Shown: one piece after another, positions 43,325 through 53,030 of the stretch
How positions within the stretch are numbered: the first letter of the stretch is position 1
Layout: every line of letters starts with the position of its first letter
The notes under the pieces: model-generated
The model's input: only the letters and a program-made list of their open reading frames with translations
What the model was told of the DNA's origin: nothing
Database searches by the model: none
Translations under genes and position numbers: made by a program
Origin: Bog-756 sp963778165
GTDB taxonomy: Bacteria; Actinomycetota; Acidimicrobiia; Acidimicrobiales; RAAP-2
NCBI GenBank assembly: GCA_963778165.1
Contig: CAVZTE010000006.1
Coordinates: forward strand, 165,501 to 229,500
DNA: 64,000 bases
Direction of reading: 5' to 3'

Positions 43325-44515
43325 TCAGCCCAGTTCGGTCCCCACCACCGAGACGAACGAGACCATCTCGCCGGGGTAGCCGCCCAGGTTGTGGGTCAGG
43401 GCCAAGGTCCGATCGGTGTCGATCTGGCGCTCCGGGGTGGCCTCGCCTCGCAGCTGCAGCCAGGTCTCGAAGAACATGCGCAGCCCCGACGCCCCGACCG
43501 GGTGCCCGAAGCTCTTGAGCCCTCCGTCGGGATTGACGGGTAGCTCACCGTCGCGATCGAACGTCCCGGCCAGTACTTCCTTCCACGCCGTGCCCCGCTC
43601 GGCGAAGCCCAGGTCCTCCATGAGCACCAACTCGGTGGGGGTGAAACAGTCGTGCACCTCGGCCATGGCCAGCTGCCGGCGAGGATCGGTGATGCCGGCT
43701 TGGGCATAGGCGTCCTCGGCGGACCGGGCGCACTCGGGGAACCAGGTGTAGTCGTACTCCGGATCGATGAGTCCGGACCCGCTGCCGGCGGAGAAGGACA
43801 GGGCCTTGATGTAGACAGGCTTGTCGGTGTACCGGTGGGCATCCTCGGCCCGGACCACGATGGCCGCGGCAGCCCCGTCGGCCACGCCGGCGCAGTCGAA
43901 CACCCCCAACCGCCCCGCCACCCGGGGGGAGGCGCAGATGGTCTCGGTGGAGACCTCCTTGCGGAACTGGGCCCGGGGGTTGACCGCCCCGTTGCGGTGG
44001 TTCTTCCAGGAGATGCGGGCCAGCACCTCGGTGAGCTCGTCCTCGCTGACGCCGTACTTCTTGCCGTAGGCCGGGGCCACCATGGAGAACATGGCCGCCG
44101 CAGTGAGGGTCCGGGCCGTGCCGTCGTTGGGTATGGGGAAGGCGTTGAGGCCCTGGTACCCGGAGTCCTTGACCTTCTCGGCGCCGACGGCCATGGCCAC
44201 GTCGTAGGCGCCGGACGCTACGGCGTAGGCCGCGGCCCGGAGGGCTTCGGACCCGGTGGTGCAGTAGTTCTCGACCCGGGTGACCGGCTTGCCTTCCAAC
44301 TGCAGCGGACGGGCCAGGGTGATGCCGCTCATGCCCGACTGGGCGGTGCCCAACCAGTAGGCGTCCACGTCCTCCTTGGTGACCCCGGCGGAAGCGAAGG
44401 TGTCCTCAGACGCCTCGATGATCAGGTCGTCGAGGCCCTTGTCCCAGTGCTCGGCGAAGCGGGTGCAGCCCATGCCCACGATGGCCACCCGGTCTTTGAT
44501 GCCATGCGATCCCAA
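43325..44515 (-). CDS. Thiolase (SCP2/lipid-transfer-type acetyl-CoA acetyltransferase)
   Basis: 396 residues. VAIVGMGCTRFAEHWDKGLDDLI opens the fold. Nucleophile Cys85 in VENYCTTGSEALRAA, His288 in VHDCFTPTE, catalytic His338 in FGHPVGASG and THNLGGYPG complete the site, so it should be a working thiolase, unlike Ltp2-type aldolases that lose the nucleophile. Cleaves beta-ketoacyl-CoA in degradation or condenses acetyl-CoA. It follows the pseudo-HMGCS::DUF35 gene on the same strand by 54 bases and probably forms a complex with it. Confidence 0.93.
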   Translation of the reverse strand: MGSHGIKDRVAIVGMGCTRFAEHWDKGLDDLIIEASEDTFASAGVTKEDVDAYWLGTAQSGMSGITLARPLQLEGKPVTRVENYCTTGSEALRAAAYAVASGAYDVAMAVGAEKVKDSGYQGLNAFPIPNDGTARTLTAAAMFSMVAPAYGKKYGVSEDELTEVLARISWKNHRNGAVNPRAQFRKEVSTETICASPRVAGRLGVFDCAGVADGAAAAIVVRAEDAHRYTDKPVYIKALSFSAGSGSGLIDPEYDYTWFPECARSAEDAYAQAGITDPRRQLAMAEVHDCFTPTELVLMEDLGFAERGTAWKEVLAGTFDRDGELPVNPDGGLKSFGHPVGASGLRMFFETWLQLRGEATPERQIDTDRTLALTHNLGGYPGEMVSFVSVVGTELG

Positions 44516-44569
44516 CGTCGTTCTCCTCTTGCTCGATTCCTGTTCGATCTGTCCGTGGTGCCGGGTGTC

Positions 44570-45991
44570 TCAGTCGGCCCCGTCGCTCCGGACCGGCTTG
44601 GCCTTCCAGAAGTAGTCGTGGATGCCGTCGGCGGTGTACAGCTTGCGGAAGGTCATGGCCACCCGGTCCCCGATGTTCACGGTGTCCGGATCGACATCGG
44701 TCAACTCCACCGGGAACCGCCCGCCCCCGTCGAAGTCCAGGATGGCGAAGACGATGGGGGGGCTGGGGGAGTAGGCCAGCCGATCGATGGTGTACGTGGC
44801 GATGGTGGCCTCGCTGTCGGCCCGGTCCACCGGGTCCATGTCGTCGACGGCTCCGCCCTTCATCGATATGCGCGACGGCGGGAGGTGCACGGCCTCGCTG
44901 CTCCGGTCCTGCGATCCCACGAAGCCGAACTTCCACTCCTCGTTGCGCCACGCCGCCGAAGCCGACACCCGCGGGGGCTCGGGCCGCCGCGGTGGCTCGG
45001 TGGTGACCATGCCCCGCCAGCTGAGGAACTTGCCGTACTCCAGGTCGGCGCCGCCGGCGATCTGGTCGGCCACCGTGCTCCCCGAGGCCCACGAGCCCAG
45101 GGCCTCGGTGGTCCGGAACACCAGCACGTCGGCCCCGTCGGCCAGGGCCACCACCACCAGGATCTGGCCCGGCTGAGCCTGCTCCAGCATGGAGGCCAGC
45201 ACCAGCCCGGGGTGGGCGGCACCGGTCTGGCCCACCGATGAGCCCAGGTCGTCGGCCACCGCCCCGGTGTCGACCCCCAACTTGCGGACCAGGGCCTTGA
45301 CCGCCCGACCGTGCATGCCGGTAACGGCCACCTGGTCCACCTGGTCGGCGGTGACCCCGGTGGTCTTCAACGCCGACTCCCAGGCCTCGGCCCCCAGCGG
45401 CACGTACCGGGTCTCCCCGAACCGCTCCTCCCAGACCCGGGAGCGCCGGTCGCCCGGCGTACGCCAACGGTCGAGGAACTCGTCGCTCACCGAGGCGCCA
45501 CCCAGGTACTCGGCGATCACCGGCGTGCCCGGGGTGTCGTCGCCGACCAGGACGGCGGCGGCGCCGTCGCCCCCGGCCGACTCGTCGGTCGACGTGGGCA
45601 GGCCGTCGCGCAGGTCGGACAACACCACCAGGGTGGTACCGGCCCCGCTCAGGCTGGCCCGCAGGGCCCCGGTCCCGGACCGCAGGGCCCCACCGAAGTC
45701 GAAGGCCCCCACATGGGAGGGTTGGCGCAGGGCCGAGTGGATGGCGGTGGCGTTGGTCTTGTCCAGGTAGGCCGGCGTGGCGGTGGCGAACCACAGGGCC
45801 TCAGGAGCCGACCCGGGCGCCGACTTGAGGGCCAGACGGGCCGCCTCCACCCCCATGGTGGTGGTGTCCTCGTCGTGGGAGGCAACCGTTCGGGAGCCCT
45901 TCCCACCGCCGGTGCCGAACAGCTGGGCCACCGCGGCACGCGGCAGCCGGCGGTAGGGGACATACCCGGCGATGCTGATGATGCCTCTCAT
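44570..45991 (-). CDS. Pseudo-HMG-CoA-synthase fused to a DUF35 OB-fold domain
   Basis: 473 residues from ATG 45991. Residues about 1-340 are an HMG-CoA synthase/KAS III-like thiolase fold: RGIISIAGYVPYRRL, GVEAARLALKSAPG, VAVTGMHGRAVKALVRKLG, GAAHPGLVLASMLEQA. Where HMGCS has its Cys nucleophile (about 101-106) this protein reads FDFGGALRSGTGAL, with no cysteine. The C-terminal 130 residues are a DUF35 OB-fold (IATYTIDRLAYSPSPPIVFAILDFDGGGRFPVELT ... VNIGDRVAMTFRKLY) whose zinc-ribbon cysteines are missing. In archaea thiolase, HMGCS and DUF35 form a channelled complex; here the latter two are fused and apparently non-catalytic, probably a scaffold for the downstream thiolase. Confidence 0.85.
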   Translation of the reverse strand: MRGIISIAGYVPYRRLPRAAVAQLFGTGGGKGSRTVASHDEDTTTMGVEAARLALKSAPGSAPEALWFATATPAYLDKTNATAIHSALRQPSHVGAFDFGGALRSGTGALRASLSGAGTTLVVLSDLRDGLPTSTDESAGGDGAAAVLVGDDTPGTPVIAEYLGGASVSDEFLDRWRTPGDRRSRVWEERFGETRYVPLGAEAWESALKTTGVTADQVDQVAVTGMHGRAVKALVRKLGVDTGAVADDLGSSVGQTGAAHPGLVLASMLEQAQPGQILVVVALADGADVLVFRTTEALGSWASGSTVADQIAGGADLEYGKFLSWRGMVTTEPPRRPEPPRVSASAAWRNEEWKFGFVGSQDRSSEAVHLPPSRISMKGGAVDDMDPVDRADSEATIATYTIDRLAYSPSPPIVFAILDFDGGGRFPVELTDVDPDTVNIGDRVAMTFRKLYTADGIHDYFWKAKPVRSDGAD

Positions 45992-46340
45992 CTGGTTCGG
46001 TGTTCCCTTCTCGCGGTGTTGATGACGTCTTGATGACGATGTCGACGGCGGAGGGGTGGCCTCCTGCCGTCTCGACCGCTCCTCCCATGGTCCCGACCGG
46101 GACCCGGGCCCTCCATTCGGCCCGTTCGGCCAGGTCACCGGCACGTCGGGTTCCCGATCCGGACCCCCCGGATACGGTCCTGACCCGGACGGACAGCCCG
46201 ATGGGGCAGAACCGGCCGGACGGGCGACGCTGGCCCCGGCTGCCTGCTCATCCTATGATGTCCACAGTATCTGACGGTCAGTCAGGAAACCACTGCGGCG
46301 TGAGCCGTGCCCCGACCACGCCCCAACCACGGAGGCCCGC
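45992..46340. promoter_or_regulatory. Divergent regulatory region of the acyl-CoA module
   Basis: 349 bases between the two arms. A plus-strand -10-like TATGAT lies at 46254-46259, followed by a perfect palindrome CTGAC-G-GTCAG at 46271-46281, extended by a further GTCAG. This is a likely TetR-type operator overlapping the start of transcription of the dehydrogenase arm. No gene is seen; short frames here are extensions of neighbours. Confidence 0.5.
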
Positions 46341-47522
46341 ATGGACTTCGAGTTCACCCCTGAGCAGCTTGATTTCGTCAAGGAGGTCGAGGAGTTCCTC
46401 GACGCCAACGACGATCCGGAGGTGTTCGACGTCACCCGCGAGAACATGGCGCAGATCGTCGATACGCCGCTCCGGCGCCAGTTCATGGCCAAGGTCGGTG
46501 AGCAGGGCTGGCTCGGCATCACCTGGCCCGAGGAGTACGGCGGCAAAGAGGGCGAGGGGATCTACGAGTACCTCCTCAACGAGGCCCTGGCCGCCCGGGG
46601 CGGCCCCCAGATCGGCAAGGGCGTGGGCATCATCGGCAAGACCATCATCAGCCACGGCAGCGAGCGCCTGAAGCAGGAGTTCCTACCCAAGATCCTCCGC
46701 AACGAGGTCGAGTTCGCCGTGGGCTACTCGGAGCCCAACGCCGGCTCGGACGCCGCCTCCATGCAGCTGAAGGCCACCAAGGTGGACGGGGGATGGAACC
46801 TCAACGGCCAGAAGACCTGGACCACCTCGGCCCACTTCGCCGACTGGTACTGGGTGGGGGCCCGCACCGATCCCGATGCCGTCAAGCACTTCGGGATCAC
46901 CTTGTTCCTCGTGCCGATGAACCATCCCAACATCACCGTCAAAGAGATCTGGACCATGGGCGACGAGCGGACCAACGAGGTCTACCTCGACGACGTGTTC
47001 GTGCCCGACGAGTACGTGGTGGGGGAGCTCAACAAAGGGTTCCAGTACATCTCCGAAGCCCTCGACCTCGAGCGCTTCACCCTGTTCACCTACTCGCCCA
47101 TCGCCCAACGCCTCGAACTGCTGACCGAGTACGTGAAGAACACCACCCGGGACGGTGAGCCGCTGAAGGACGACGCCGTGACCCGTTCGAAGATCGCCCA
47201 GCTGCACACCCAGGCCGAGGTGGCCCGGGTGCTGGGCCTCAAGTTCGTCTTCGCCTCCTCCCAGGGCGGCTCGCCCCCCACGTCCGAAGCCTCGGAGTAC
47301 AAGTTGTTCACCACCGAGTACTCCCGCCGCCTGGCCAACGCCTCCATGGACATCGCCGGGCCCGGGGCCCAACTGCGGGTGCGGGACGAGGACGCCCCCA
47401 TGGTCGGCCGGGCCGAGTCCACCTACCGCTACACGGTCATCGACACCATCGGCGGGGGCGCCTCGGAGATCCAGAAGAACATCATCGCCCGCCGCAAACT
47501 GGGCCTGCCCAAGAATTTCTGA
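46341..47522 (+). CDS. Acyl-CoA dehydrogenase
   Basis: 393 residues. FAD-dependent alpha-beta desaturation of acyl-CoA. MDFEFTPEQLDFVKEVEEFLD, GWLGITWPEEYGGKEGEG, FAVGYSEPNAGSDAASMQLKA (flavin and substrate loop), WTTSAHFADWYWVGART and the C-terminal DTIGGGASEIQKNIIARRKLGLP are standard. It resembles the FadE26/28/29-type dehydrogenases of the steroid catabolic clusters, which work as alpha2beta2 pairs; the second dehydrogenase of this operon could be its partner, but that is an inference. First gene of the plus-strand arm. Confidence 0.94.
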   Translation: MDFEFTPEQLDFVKEVEEFLDANDDPEVFDVTRENMAQIVDTPLRRQFMAKVGEQGWLGITWPEEYGGKEGEGIYEYLLNEALAARGGPQIGKGVGIIGKTIISHGSERLKQEFLPKILRNEVEFAVGYSEPNAGSDAASMQLKATKVDGGWNLNGQKTWTTSAHFADWYWVGARTDPDAVKHFGITLFLVPMNHPNITVKEIWTMGDERTNEVYLDDVFVPDEYVVGELNKGFQYISEALDLERFTLFTYSPIAQRLELLTEYVKNTTRDGEPLKDDAVTRSKIAQLHTQAEVARVLGLKFVFASSQGGSPPTSEASEYKLFTTEYSRRLANASMDIAGPGAQLRVRDEDAPMVGRAESTYRYTVIDTIGGGASEIQKNIIARRKLGLPKNF

Positions 47523-47537
47523 CCTCGTCCGACGCCC

Positions 47538-48773
47538 GTGACCGATGCCTCCACCACCGACGCTGTCGCGCCCCTGGTCCCCGAAGGGCCGGGCGGACCG
47601 CTGCGCGGGGTCACCGTGCTCGATCTGTCGACGGTGGGCCCGGCGGCCCGGTGCACCCGCCTGCTGGCCGACTACGGCGCCACCGTGGTCAAAGTGGGAG
47701 CGGTCCCCGGGCGTGGCGCCGAGCCCATCCATCCCCCCTTCTACGCCTACAGCGGATCTCGCTACCTGCTCCGGACGGCCCTCGACCTGAAGGAGCCCGA
47801 GGGCCGAGGGGCCTTCCTGGCCCTGGCGGCCACGGCCGACGTGGTGGTCGAGAGCTTCCGGCCCGGGGTGGTCGACCGGCTGGGCATCGGCTTCGACGAT
47901 CTCTCGGCGGTCAACCCCAGGATCATCTTGTGCTCCACCACCGGCTACGGACAGGACGGCCCCCGGGCCTCGTGGGCCGGCCATGACATCAACTACCTGG
48001 CCACCGGGGGGTACCTGGCCGCCACCGAGCGGCGCGCCGACGGTGGGCCACCGGTGTCGGGTGCCACCATCGCCGATGCCGCCGGAGGCGGGATGCAGGC
48101 GGCCATGGCGGTGATGGCCGCCCTCGTCGGGCGGGGCGACCACGGCCCGGGCGTCCACCTCGACGTGTCGATCGCCGACGGGGTGCTGTGGCTGACCTCG
48201 TTGGCTGTGGACGAGCACCTGGCCACCGGGGCCGATGTGGGCCACGGGCAGAACATCATCACCGGTCGGTACGCCTGTTACGACACCTACCAGACCGCCG
48301 ACGGGGGCTGGCTGGCCGTGGGGGCCATCGAAGCCAAATTCTTCGCCAACCTGTGCCGATTGATCGGGTGCCCGCAGTGGGTGGACCACCAGCTCGACGA
48401 CGAGGCCCAGGACAAGATCAGGGCGGACTTCCGGGCGGCCTTCGCCACCAAGGACCGGGACACCTGGGTGGCCGAGCTGGCCGCCGCCGACACCTGCGTG
48501 ACCCCGGTGCTGTCGGTGGAGGAGGTGGTGGCCGACGAGCAGTACGCGGCGCGGGGGGCCTTCGTCGAGGCCGCCACCCCGCCGGTGGGATCGTCCGGCC
48601 CGGCGCCGGCGCGGTTCCGTCAGGTCGGTCCGGTCCTGGCCGGGATGGCACACCCGGAGGGGTCGGTTCCCCTCCCGGACCCGTCGCGGTCCGACACCGA
48701 AGCGCTCTTGACCGCGGCCGGTCTGACTCCATCGCACATCAGAGAACTGAAAGAACGGGGGATCGTGGCGTGA
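47538..48773 (+). CDS. CaiB/BaiF family III enzyme, alpha-methylacyl-CoA racemase-like
   Basis: 411 residues. GVTVLDLSTVGPAARCTRLLADYGATVVKV is the family N-terminus, DLKEPEGRGAFLALAATADVVVESFRPGV follows. AGHDINYLA with His149 and GATIADAAGGGMQAAM with Asp180 sit as the His-Asp pair of alpha-methylacyl-CoA racemases, rather than the single Asp of CoA transferases. That would epimerise 2-methylacyl-CoA thioesters before dehydrogenation, fitting branched or sterol side-chain substrates. CoA transferase activity cannot be excluded. The stop overlaps the next GTG as GTGA. Confidence 0.88.
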   Translation: MTDASTTDAVAPLVPEGPGGPLRGVTVLDLSTVGPAARCTRLLADYGATVVKVGAVPGRGAEPIHPPFYAYSGSRYLLRTALDLKEPEGRGAFLALAATADVVVESFRPGVVDRLGIGFDDLSAVNPRIILCSTTGYGQDGPRASWAGHDINYLATGGYLAATERRADGGPPVSGATIADAAGGGMQAAMAVMAALVGRGDHGPGVHLDVSIADGVLWLTSLAVDEHLATGADVGHGQNIITGRYACYDTYQTADGGWLAVGAIEAKFFANLCRLIGCPQWVDHQLDDEAQDKIRADFRAAFATKDRDTWVAELAAADTCVTPVLSVEEVVADEQYAARGAFVEAATPPVGSSGPAPARFRQVGPVLAGMAHPEGSVPLPDPSRSDTEALLTAAGLTPSHIRELKERGIVA

Positions 48774-49300
48774 GCGCCATCCAGGTCGACGACATCGAGG
48801 GCCTCATCGGCACCGAGCTGTATCCGGAGGTGGGGGAGTTCCCCGTCGAGCAGGGCTACGTGTGGACCACCTGCGCCTCGGTGGAGAACGGCAACCCGCT
48901 GTTCTGGGATGCCGCCTTGGCCGAGGAGGTGACCGGGGGACCGATCGCCCCGCCCACCATGGTCTCGGTGTGGTTCCGCCCCCACCACTGGGCCCCGAAC
49001 CGTGACACCCCCGGACTGCCCCTCCAGGTCCACTTCGACCTCAAAGAGGGCCTGGGCCTGCCCGAGGCGGTGATGAGCGACAACACCATCGTCTTCCACG
49101 AGCCGGTCCGCCCGGGCGACCGGCTGTCCACCCGGCAGATCCTCCGCTCGGTGAGCGAAGAGAAGACCACCAAGCTGGGCACCGGACGGTTCTGGGTCAT
49201 CGACGTCGAGTACACCAACCAGCGGGACGAGCTGGTGGCGGTCGAGAGCTACACCGGCTTCGGCTACAAGCGCCCTACCGAGTCGGGCCGGCCGTCATGA
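48770..49300 (+). CDS. MaoC N-terminal-type hotdog dehydratase subunit
   Basis: 176 residues from GTG 48770. FPVEQGYVWTTCASVENGNPLFWD and GGPIAPPTMVSVWFRPHHW belong to the FAS1-type dehydratase (MaoC N-terminal, HTD-like) hotdog fold; IVFHEPVRPGDRLSTRQIL and FWVIDVEYTNQRDELVA close it. These halves usually lack full catalytic residues and pair with a MaoC subunit, here the next gene (ATGA overlap), like ChsH1-ChsH2 or HadAB. The frame is open upstream only as a shadow of the racemase gene. Confidence 0.85.
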   Translation: MSAIQVDDIEGLIGTELYPEVGEFPVEQGYVWTTCASVENGNPLFWDAALAEEVTGGPIAPPTMVSVWFRPHHWAPNRDTPGLPLQVHFDLKEGLGLPEAVMSDNTIVFHEPVRPGDRLSTRQILRSVSEEKTTKLGTGRFWVIDVEYTNQRDELVAVESYTGFGYKRPTESGRPS

Positions 49301-49785
49301 GTGCGCCCGCAGCCGTGCGGCTGCTCCATGAGGACGTGTCGGTCGGGGACCACCTGCCCGAGCTGGCCTATCCGGTCACCGCCACCACGGTGGTGCTGGG
49401 CGCCCTGGCCGCCCGCGACTGGCGGCCCATGCACCACGACAAGGACTTCGCCGTCAACCGCAACGGCACCCGCGACATCTTCCTCAACACCCCCAATCAG
49501 GCGGCCTGGTTCGAGCGGTTCGTCACCGACTGGACCGGCCCCTACGGTCGCCTGCAGCGGATGACCTTCCGCATGTTGGGCTCCATCTTCCCCGGCGACA
49601 CCATGGTGTTCCGAGGTGTGGTGACCGACACCGGGGTGGACGAGACCGGTTGTGGCTGGGTGGAGATCGACATCGCCGTGTCGGTCGAGGACGATCCCAA
49701 AACCACCTGCAAGGCCCGGGTGGCCCTACCGATCGACGACCGGGACAACCCCTGGACCCGCCAGGGCCCTCGTTGGCGGCCATGA
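49297..49785 (+). CDS. MaoC-like enoyl-CoA hydratase subunit
   Basis: 162 residues. VSVGDHLPELAYPVTATTVVLGALAARDWRPMHHDKDFA contains the hydratase Asp and His (ARDWRPMHHD), the catalytic pair of MaoC enzymes. MLGSIFPGDTMVFRGVVTDTG is the second conserved element. Together with the preceding hotdog subunit it should form an enoyl-CoA hydratase adding water across the double bond made by the dehydrogenases. It starts inside the stop of its partner (ATGA), so expression is equimolar. Confidence 0.88.
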   Translation: MSAPAAVRLLHEDVSVGDHLPELAYPVTATTVVLGALAARDWRPMHHDKDFAVNRNGTRDIFLNTPNQAAWFERFVTDWTGPYGRLQRMTFRMLGSIFPGDTMVFRGVVTDTGVDETGCGWVEIDIAVSVEDDPKTTCKARVALPIDDRDNPWTRQGPRWRP

Positions 49786-49861
49786 CCACACCCGAAGCCG
49801 CACCACCCATGGCACCACCGAGTGCACCACTGACTGCATCACCCGAGGAGGGGAATCGACC

Positions 49862-50993
49862 ATGTTGGACCTGAGATTCACTGCCGAGCAGGAGATGCTC
49901 CGCGAGACGGTGCGGGGGGTGTGCGCCACCACCAGTCCCCTGGCCGTGGTGCGCCAGCTCGAGGACGACCCCATCGGCTACTCGCCCGAGCTGTGGAAGC
50001 AGCTGGCCCATCTGGACCTGATCGGGCTGCAGCTTCCCGAGGAGTACGGCGGCTCGGCCATGGGCGCCCTGGAGTCGGTGGTGGTCTACGAGGAGTTCGG
50101 CCGGTCGTTGGCGCCGTCGCCCCACTTCGTCAGCTCCGTCCTCTCGGGCGGGGTCCTGGCCCGGGCCGGAAGCGAGGAGCAGAAGCAGGAGTGGCTGCCC
50201 CGGGTGGTCAGTGGTGAGGCCATCCTGACCCCGGCCTGGTTGGAGCCGGAGAACGGCTTCGGGCCCCGAGGGGTCCAGGTCCGGGCGGTGCCCGATGGGG
50301 ATGGCTTCCTCATCTCCGGCACCAAGCGGCACGTGGCCTTTGCCCGGGCCGCCACCGCCCTGGTGGTCCTGGCCCGCACCGGTGACGGCCCCGCCGACGT
50401 CGACCTGTTCGTGGTGGATCCGACGGCCGTCGGGGGTGACCCTCACCCAGCAGATGAGCATCGCCTCGGACACCCAGTACCGGGTGGACCTCGATGGCGT
50501 CCGGGTCACCCCGGCCGACCGGATCGGAGCCGCCGGCACCGGGTGGGCCACCTGGGACGCCGTGATGCACGACGGGATCATCCTGGCCGCGGCCCAGGCC
50601 GTGGGCGGCGCCCAGTACGCCATGGAGATCACCGTCCAGTACGCCAAGGACCGCCAGCAGTTCGACAAGCCGCTGGGGGCGTTCCAGGCCCTGGCCCACT
50701 ACCTGGCCGACGGGGCCACCACGGTGGACGGGGCCGAGGTTCTGGTCCACGAGGCGGCCTGGGCCCGTTCGGAAGGCCGCAGCGTGGCCAAGCTGGCCCC
50801 CATGGCCAAGCTGTACGCATGCCAGACCTTCCGGGACGTGACGGCCATGGCCCAGCAGATCTTCGGGGGCATCGGGTTCACCGTCGAGTTCGACATCCAG
50901 CTGTACTTCCGCCGGGCCAAGCAGCTGCAGATCTCCTGGTGGGACACCCGCTACCTCGAGGAGCTGGTGGCCGCCTCGGTCCTCGACGCCTGA
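49862..50993 (+). pseudogene. Second acyl-CoA dehydrogenase, frameshifted by one G
   Basis: ATG 49862 with GGAGGGG upstream. MLDLRFTAEQEMLRETVRGVC, GLQLPEEYGGSAMGALESVVV and ILTPAWLEPENGF in the first frame. After DVDLFVVDPTAVG the frame breaks at a run of five G (about 50430-50435). Removing one G joins VTLTQQMSIASDTQYRVDLDGV and continues YAKDRQQFDKPLGAFQALAHYLAD and AQQIFGGIGFTVEFDIQLYFRR to the stop at 50993. The joined product is about 376 residues with all domains. The homopolymer position makes a consensus error more likely than true loss. Probable partner of the dehydrogenase at 46341. Confidence 0.85.
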
Positions 50994-51150
50994 CCCGGCC
51001 CTGGCGGCCGAGCCTCGGGCCCGACCCGGCCCGACGGAGGCCGACCTAGCCCGGAATTGGCATTGATGTCCTGATCGGACCCTCCGGGTGCGCTACGTTC
51101 GGCCAGGGTAGGGAGGGATCGTACCACCGAAGCAACAGGGGGAGATTGGC

Positions 51151-53000
51151 ATGGCGACAGACACCAGCGGCCGCGGTGACAGCTGGTCCGGCCAGGGCGC
51201 ATCAAGGCACGGGCCGTTGTTCCGGTTCCTCTTCGTCCACGAGATCGACGAGTACCCCAACAGCGGCCGGCGCACCGGCTATCTGGCCCTGGCCGTGCTG
51301 GCCACCATCGTCCTCTACTACACCTATTACACGCAGACCGGGGTAACCCCCAACATCCTCCAGACGTTCCACATGTCCTTCAAGTTCTACGTGTGGATCG
51401 TCATCATCTCCAACCTGCTCGGCGCCTTCGCCTCCCTGCCGGCCAGCAAGACCGACAAGTTGGGCCGGTCCAACGTCATCATCTACGGCCTGTTGGTGGT
51501 GGGCCTGCTGATCTTCTTCGGGGTTCCGGCCGCCCACACCGAGTGGCAGTTCGCCGTCGTCATCTCGGCCATGGGTCTGGTCGAAGGAGCCATTCTGGTG
51601 GCCACCCCGGCCATGGTCCGGGACTTCAGCCCCCAGATGGGCCGGGCCTCGGCCATGGGCTTCTGGACGGTCGGACCGGTGGCCGGCAGTCTGCTCACCA
51701 GCATCGTGGCCAACCACACCCTCGACCACTTCACCGCCAACGGCAACCTCGACGGATGGACCAGCCAGTTCCGGATCTCGGGAGCCACTTCGCATCGTGG
51801 TCTTCGTGATCTCGCTGATACTGGATGAAGGACCTCTCCTCCAAGCTGCGTGACCAGTTGATGGTCTCGGCCCAGGACCGGGCCCTGGTCGAGGCCAAGG
51901 CCCGTGGCCTGTCGGCGGAGCAGGTCCTCGCCGCCACCCAGAAGCCGTGGAGGCAGATCTTCAAGTGGGACCTCATCGGGTCCTCCTTCGGGATCGCCGT
52001 CTTCCTCTGGTGTACTACGCCGCCTCGGGCTTCTTCACCATCTTCTATTCGACGGTGTTCAAGAACAGCGACGGGACCAACTTCACGGTGTCCCAGGCCA
52101 ACGGGCTCAACACCTGGTTCTGGGCGGCCGACATCGTGGCCCTGATCGTGTTCGGTGTGCTCTCCGACAAGTTGAAGGTCCGCAAGCCGTTCATGCTGGT
52201 GGGTGCCATCGGGGCCATCGTCATGCTGATCATCTTCCTCATGCAGACCGGCCACCCCTTCACCGGCTACTACACCATCGTCGTCCTCGAGGTCATCCTG
52301 GCCGCCTTCCTCTCCGTCGTCTACGCGCCGTGGATGGCCGGCTACACGGAGATGCGTCGAGGCCAAGAACCCGGCCCTGGTCGGGACGGGCCTGGCCCTG
52401 TGGGGATGGATCCTCCGCCTGGTGGTGGGGATCTCCTTCATCTTCCTGCCCGTGGTGATCAACTCGGTCAATCCGGTGGTGAACAACCTGCAGGTCGGTA
52501 CGGCCACCATCCCCGGCACCCACACCAGCGCCGCCGTGTTCGCGGCCACCCATCCCCAGGCGGTGGCCTTCGCCCAGGACCATGCCGCCCTGCTGACCCT
52601 GGTGCAGAAGCACGCCGCCGTGGTCGAGGCGGCCAACGTGCCCAACCCGACCGGCGCCGAACTCGGACGCCGTGGTCGCCGCCCTCGGGGAGAAGAACGC
52701 CCTCGAGCTCAACTCGTTGAAGGCCCAGTTCAACAAGTACGTGGTGCCCAACCAAGCCCAGCTGGCCTACCTGTCGACCCACCAGGCCCAGCTGACCGCC
52801 CTGCAGAACGCGGTGGTCAACAAGTCGGCCAAGCAGTGGAAGAACTGGTTCTGGGTCTGCGTGGCCGGCATGGTGCTGTTCATCCCGACCATCTTCCTCA
52901 ACCGGGGCCGGTGGAGCCCGAAGAAGGCCCGGGAGGACGAGAGGAGCACGAAGACGACGTGGCCAGAGAGCTGAAGGAGCTGGTGGGCGCGAACGCCTGA
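51151..53000 (+). pseudogene. MFS transporter with about six frame changes
   Basis: GGGGGAGA precedes ATG 51151. Segments in successive frames make one MFS protein. First, 51151 to about 51785 gives helices 1-6, with the motif A-like SKTDKLGRSNVIIYG. A short piece RIVVFVISLIL is followed by MKDLSSKLRDQLMVSAQDRALVEAKARGLS (from 51825), then LVYYAASGFFTIFYSTVF (from about 52010), VEAKNPALVGTGLALWGWILRLVV (from about 52355), DAVVAALGEKNALELNSLKAQ (from about 52670), and a tail ending RELKELVGANA at 53000. No piece has lost coding character. A large soluble insert (about 52480-52840) separates the last two helices, unusual for MFS. Either a decaying gene or poor local consensus. Substrate unknown; likely tied to the acyl-CoA module. 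Confidence 0.75.
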
Positions 53001-53030
53001 CCCCGGCCCGGTCAGCCGGACCGGGCCGGC

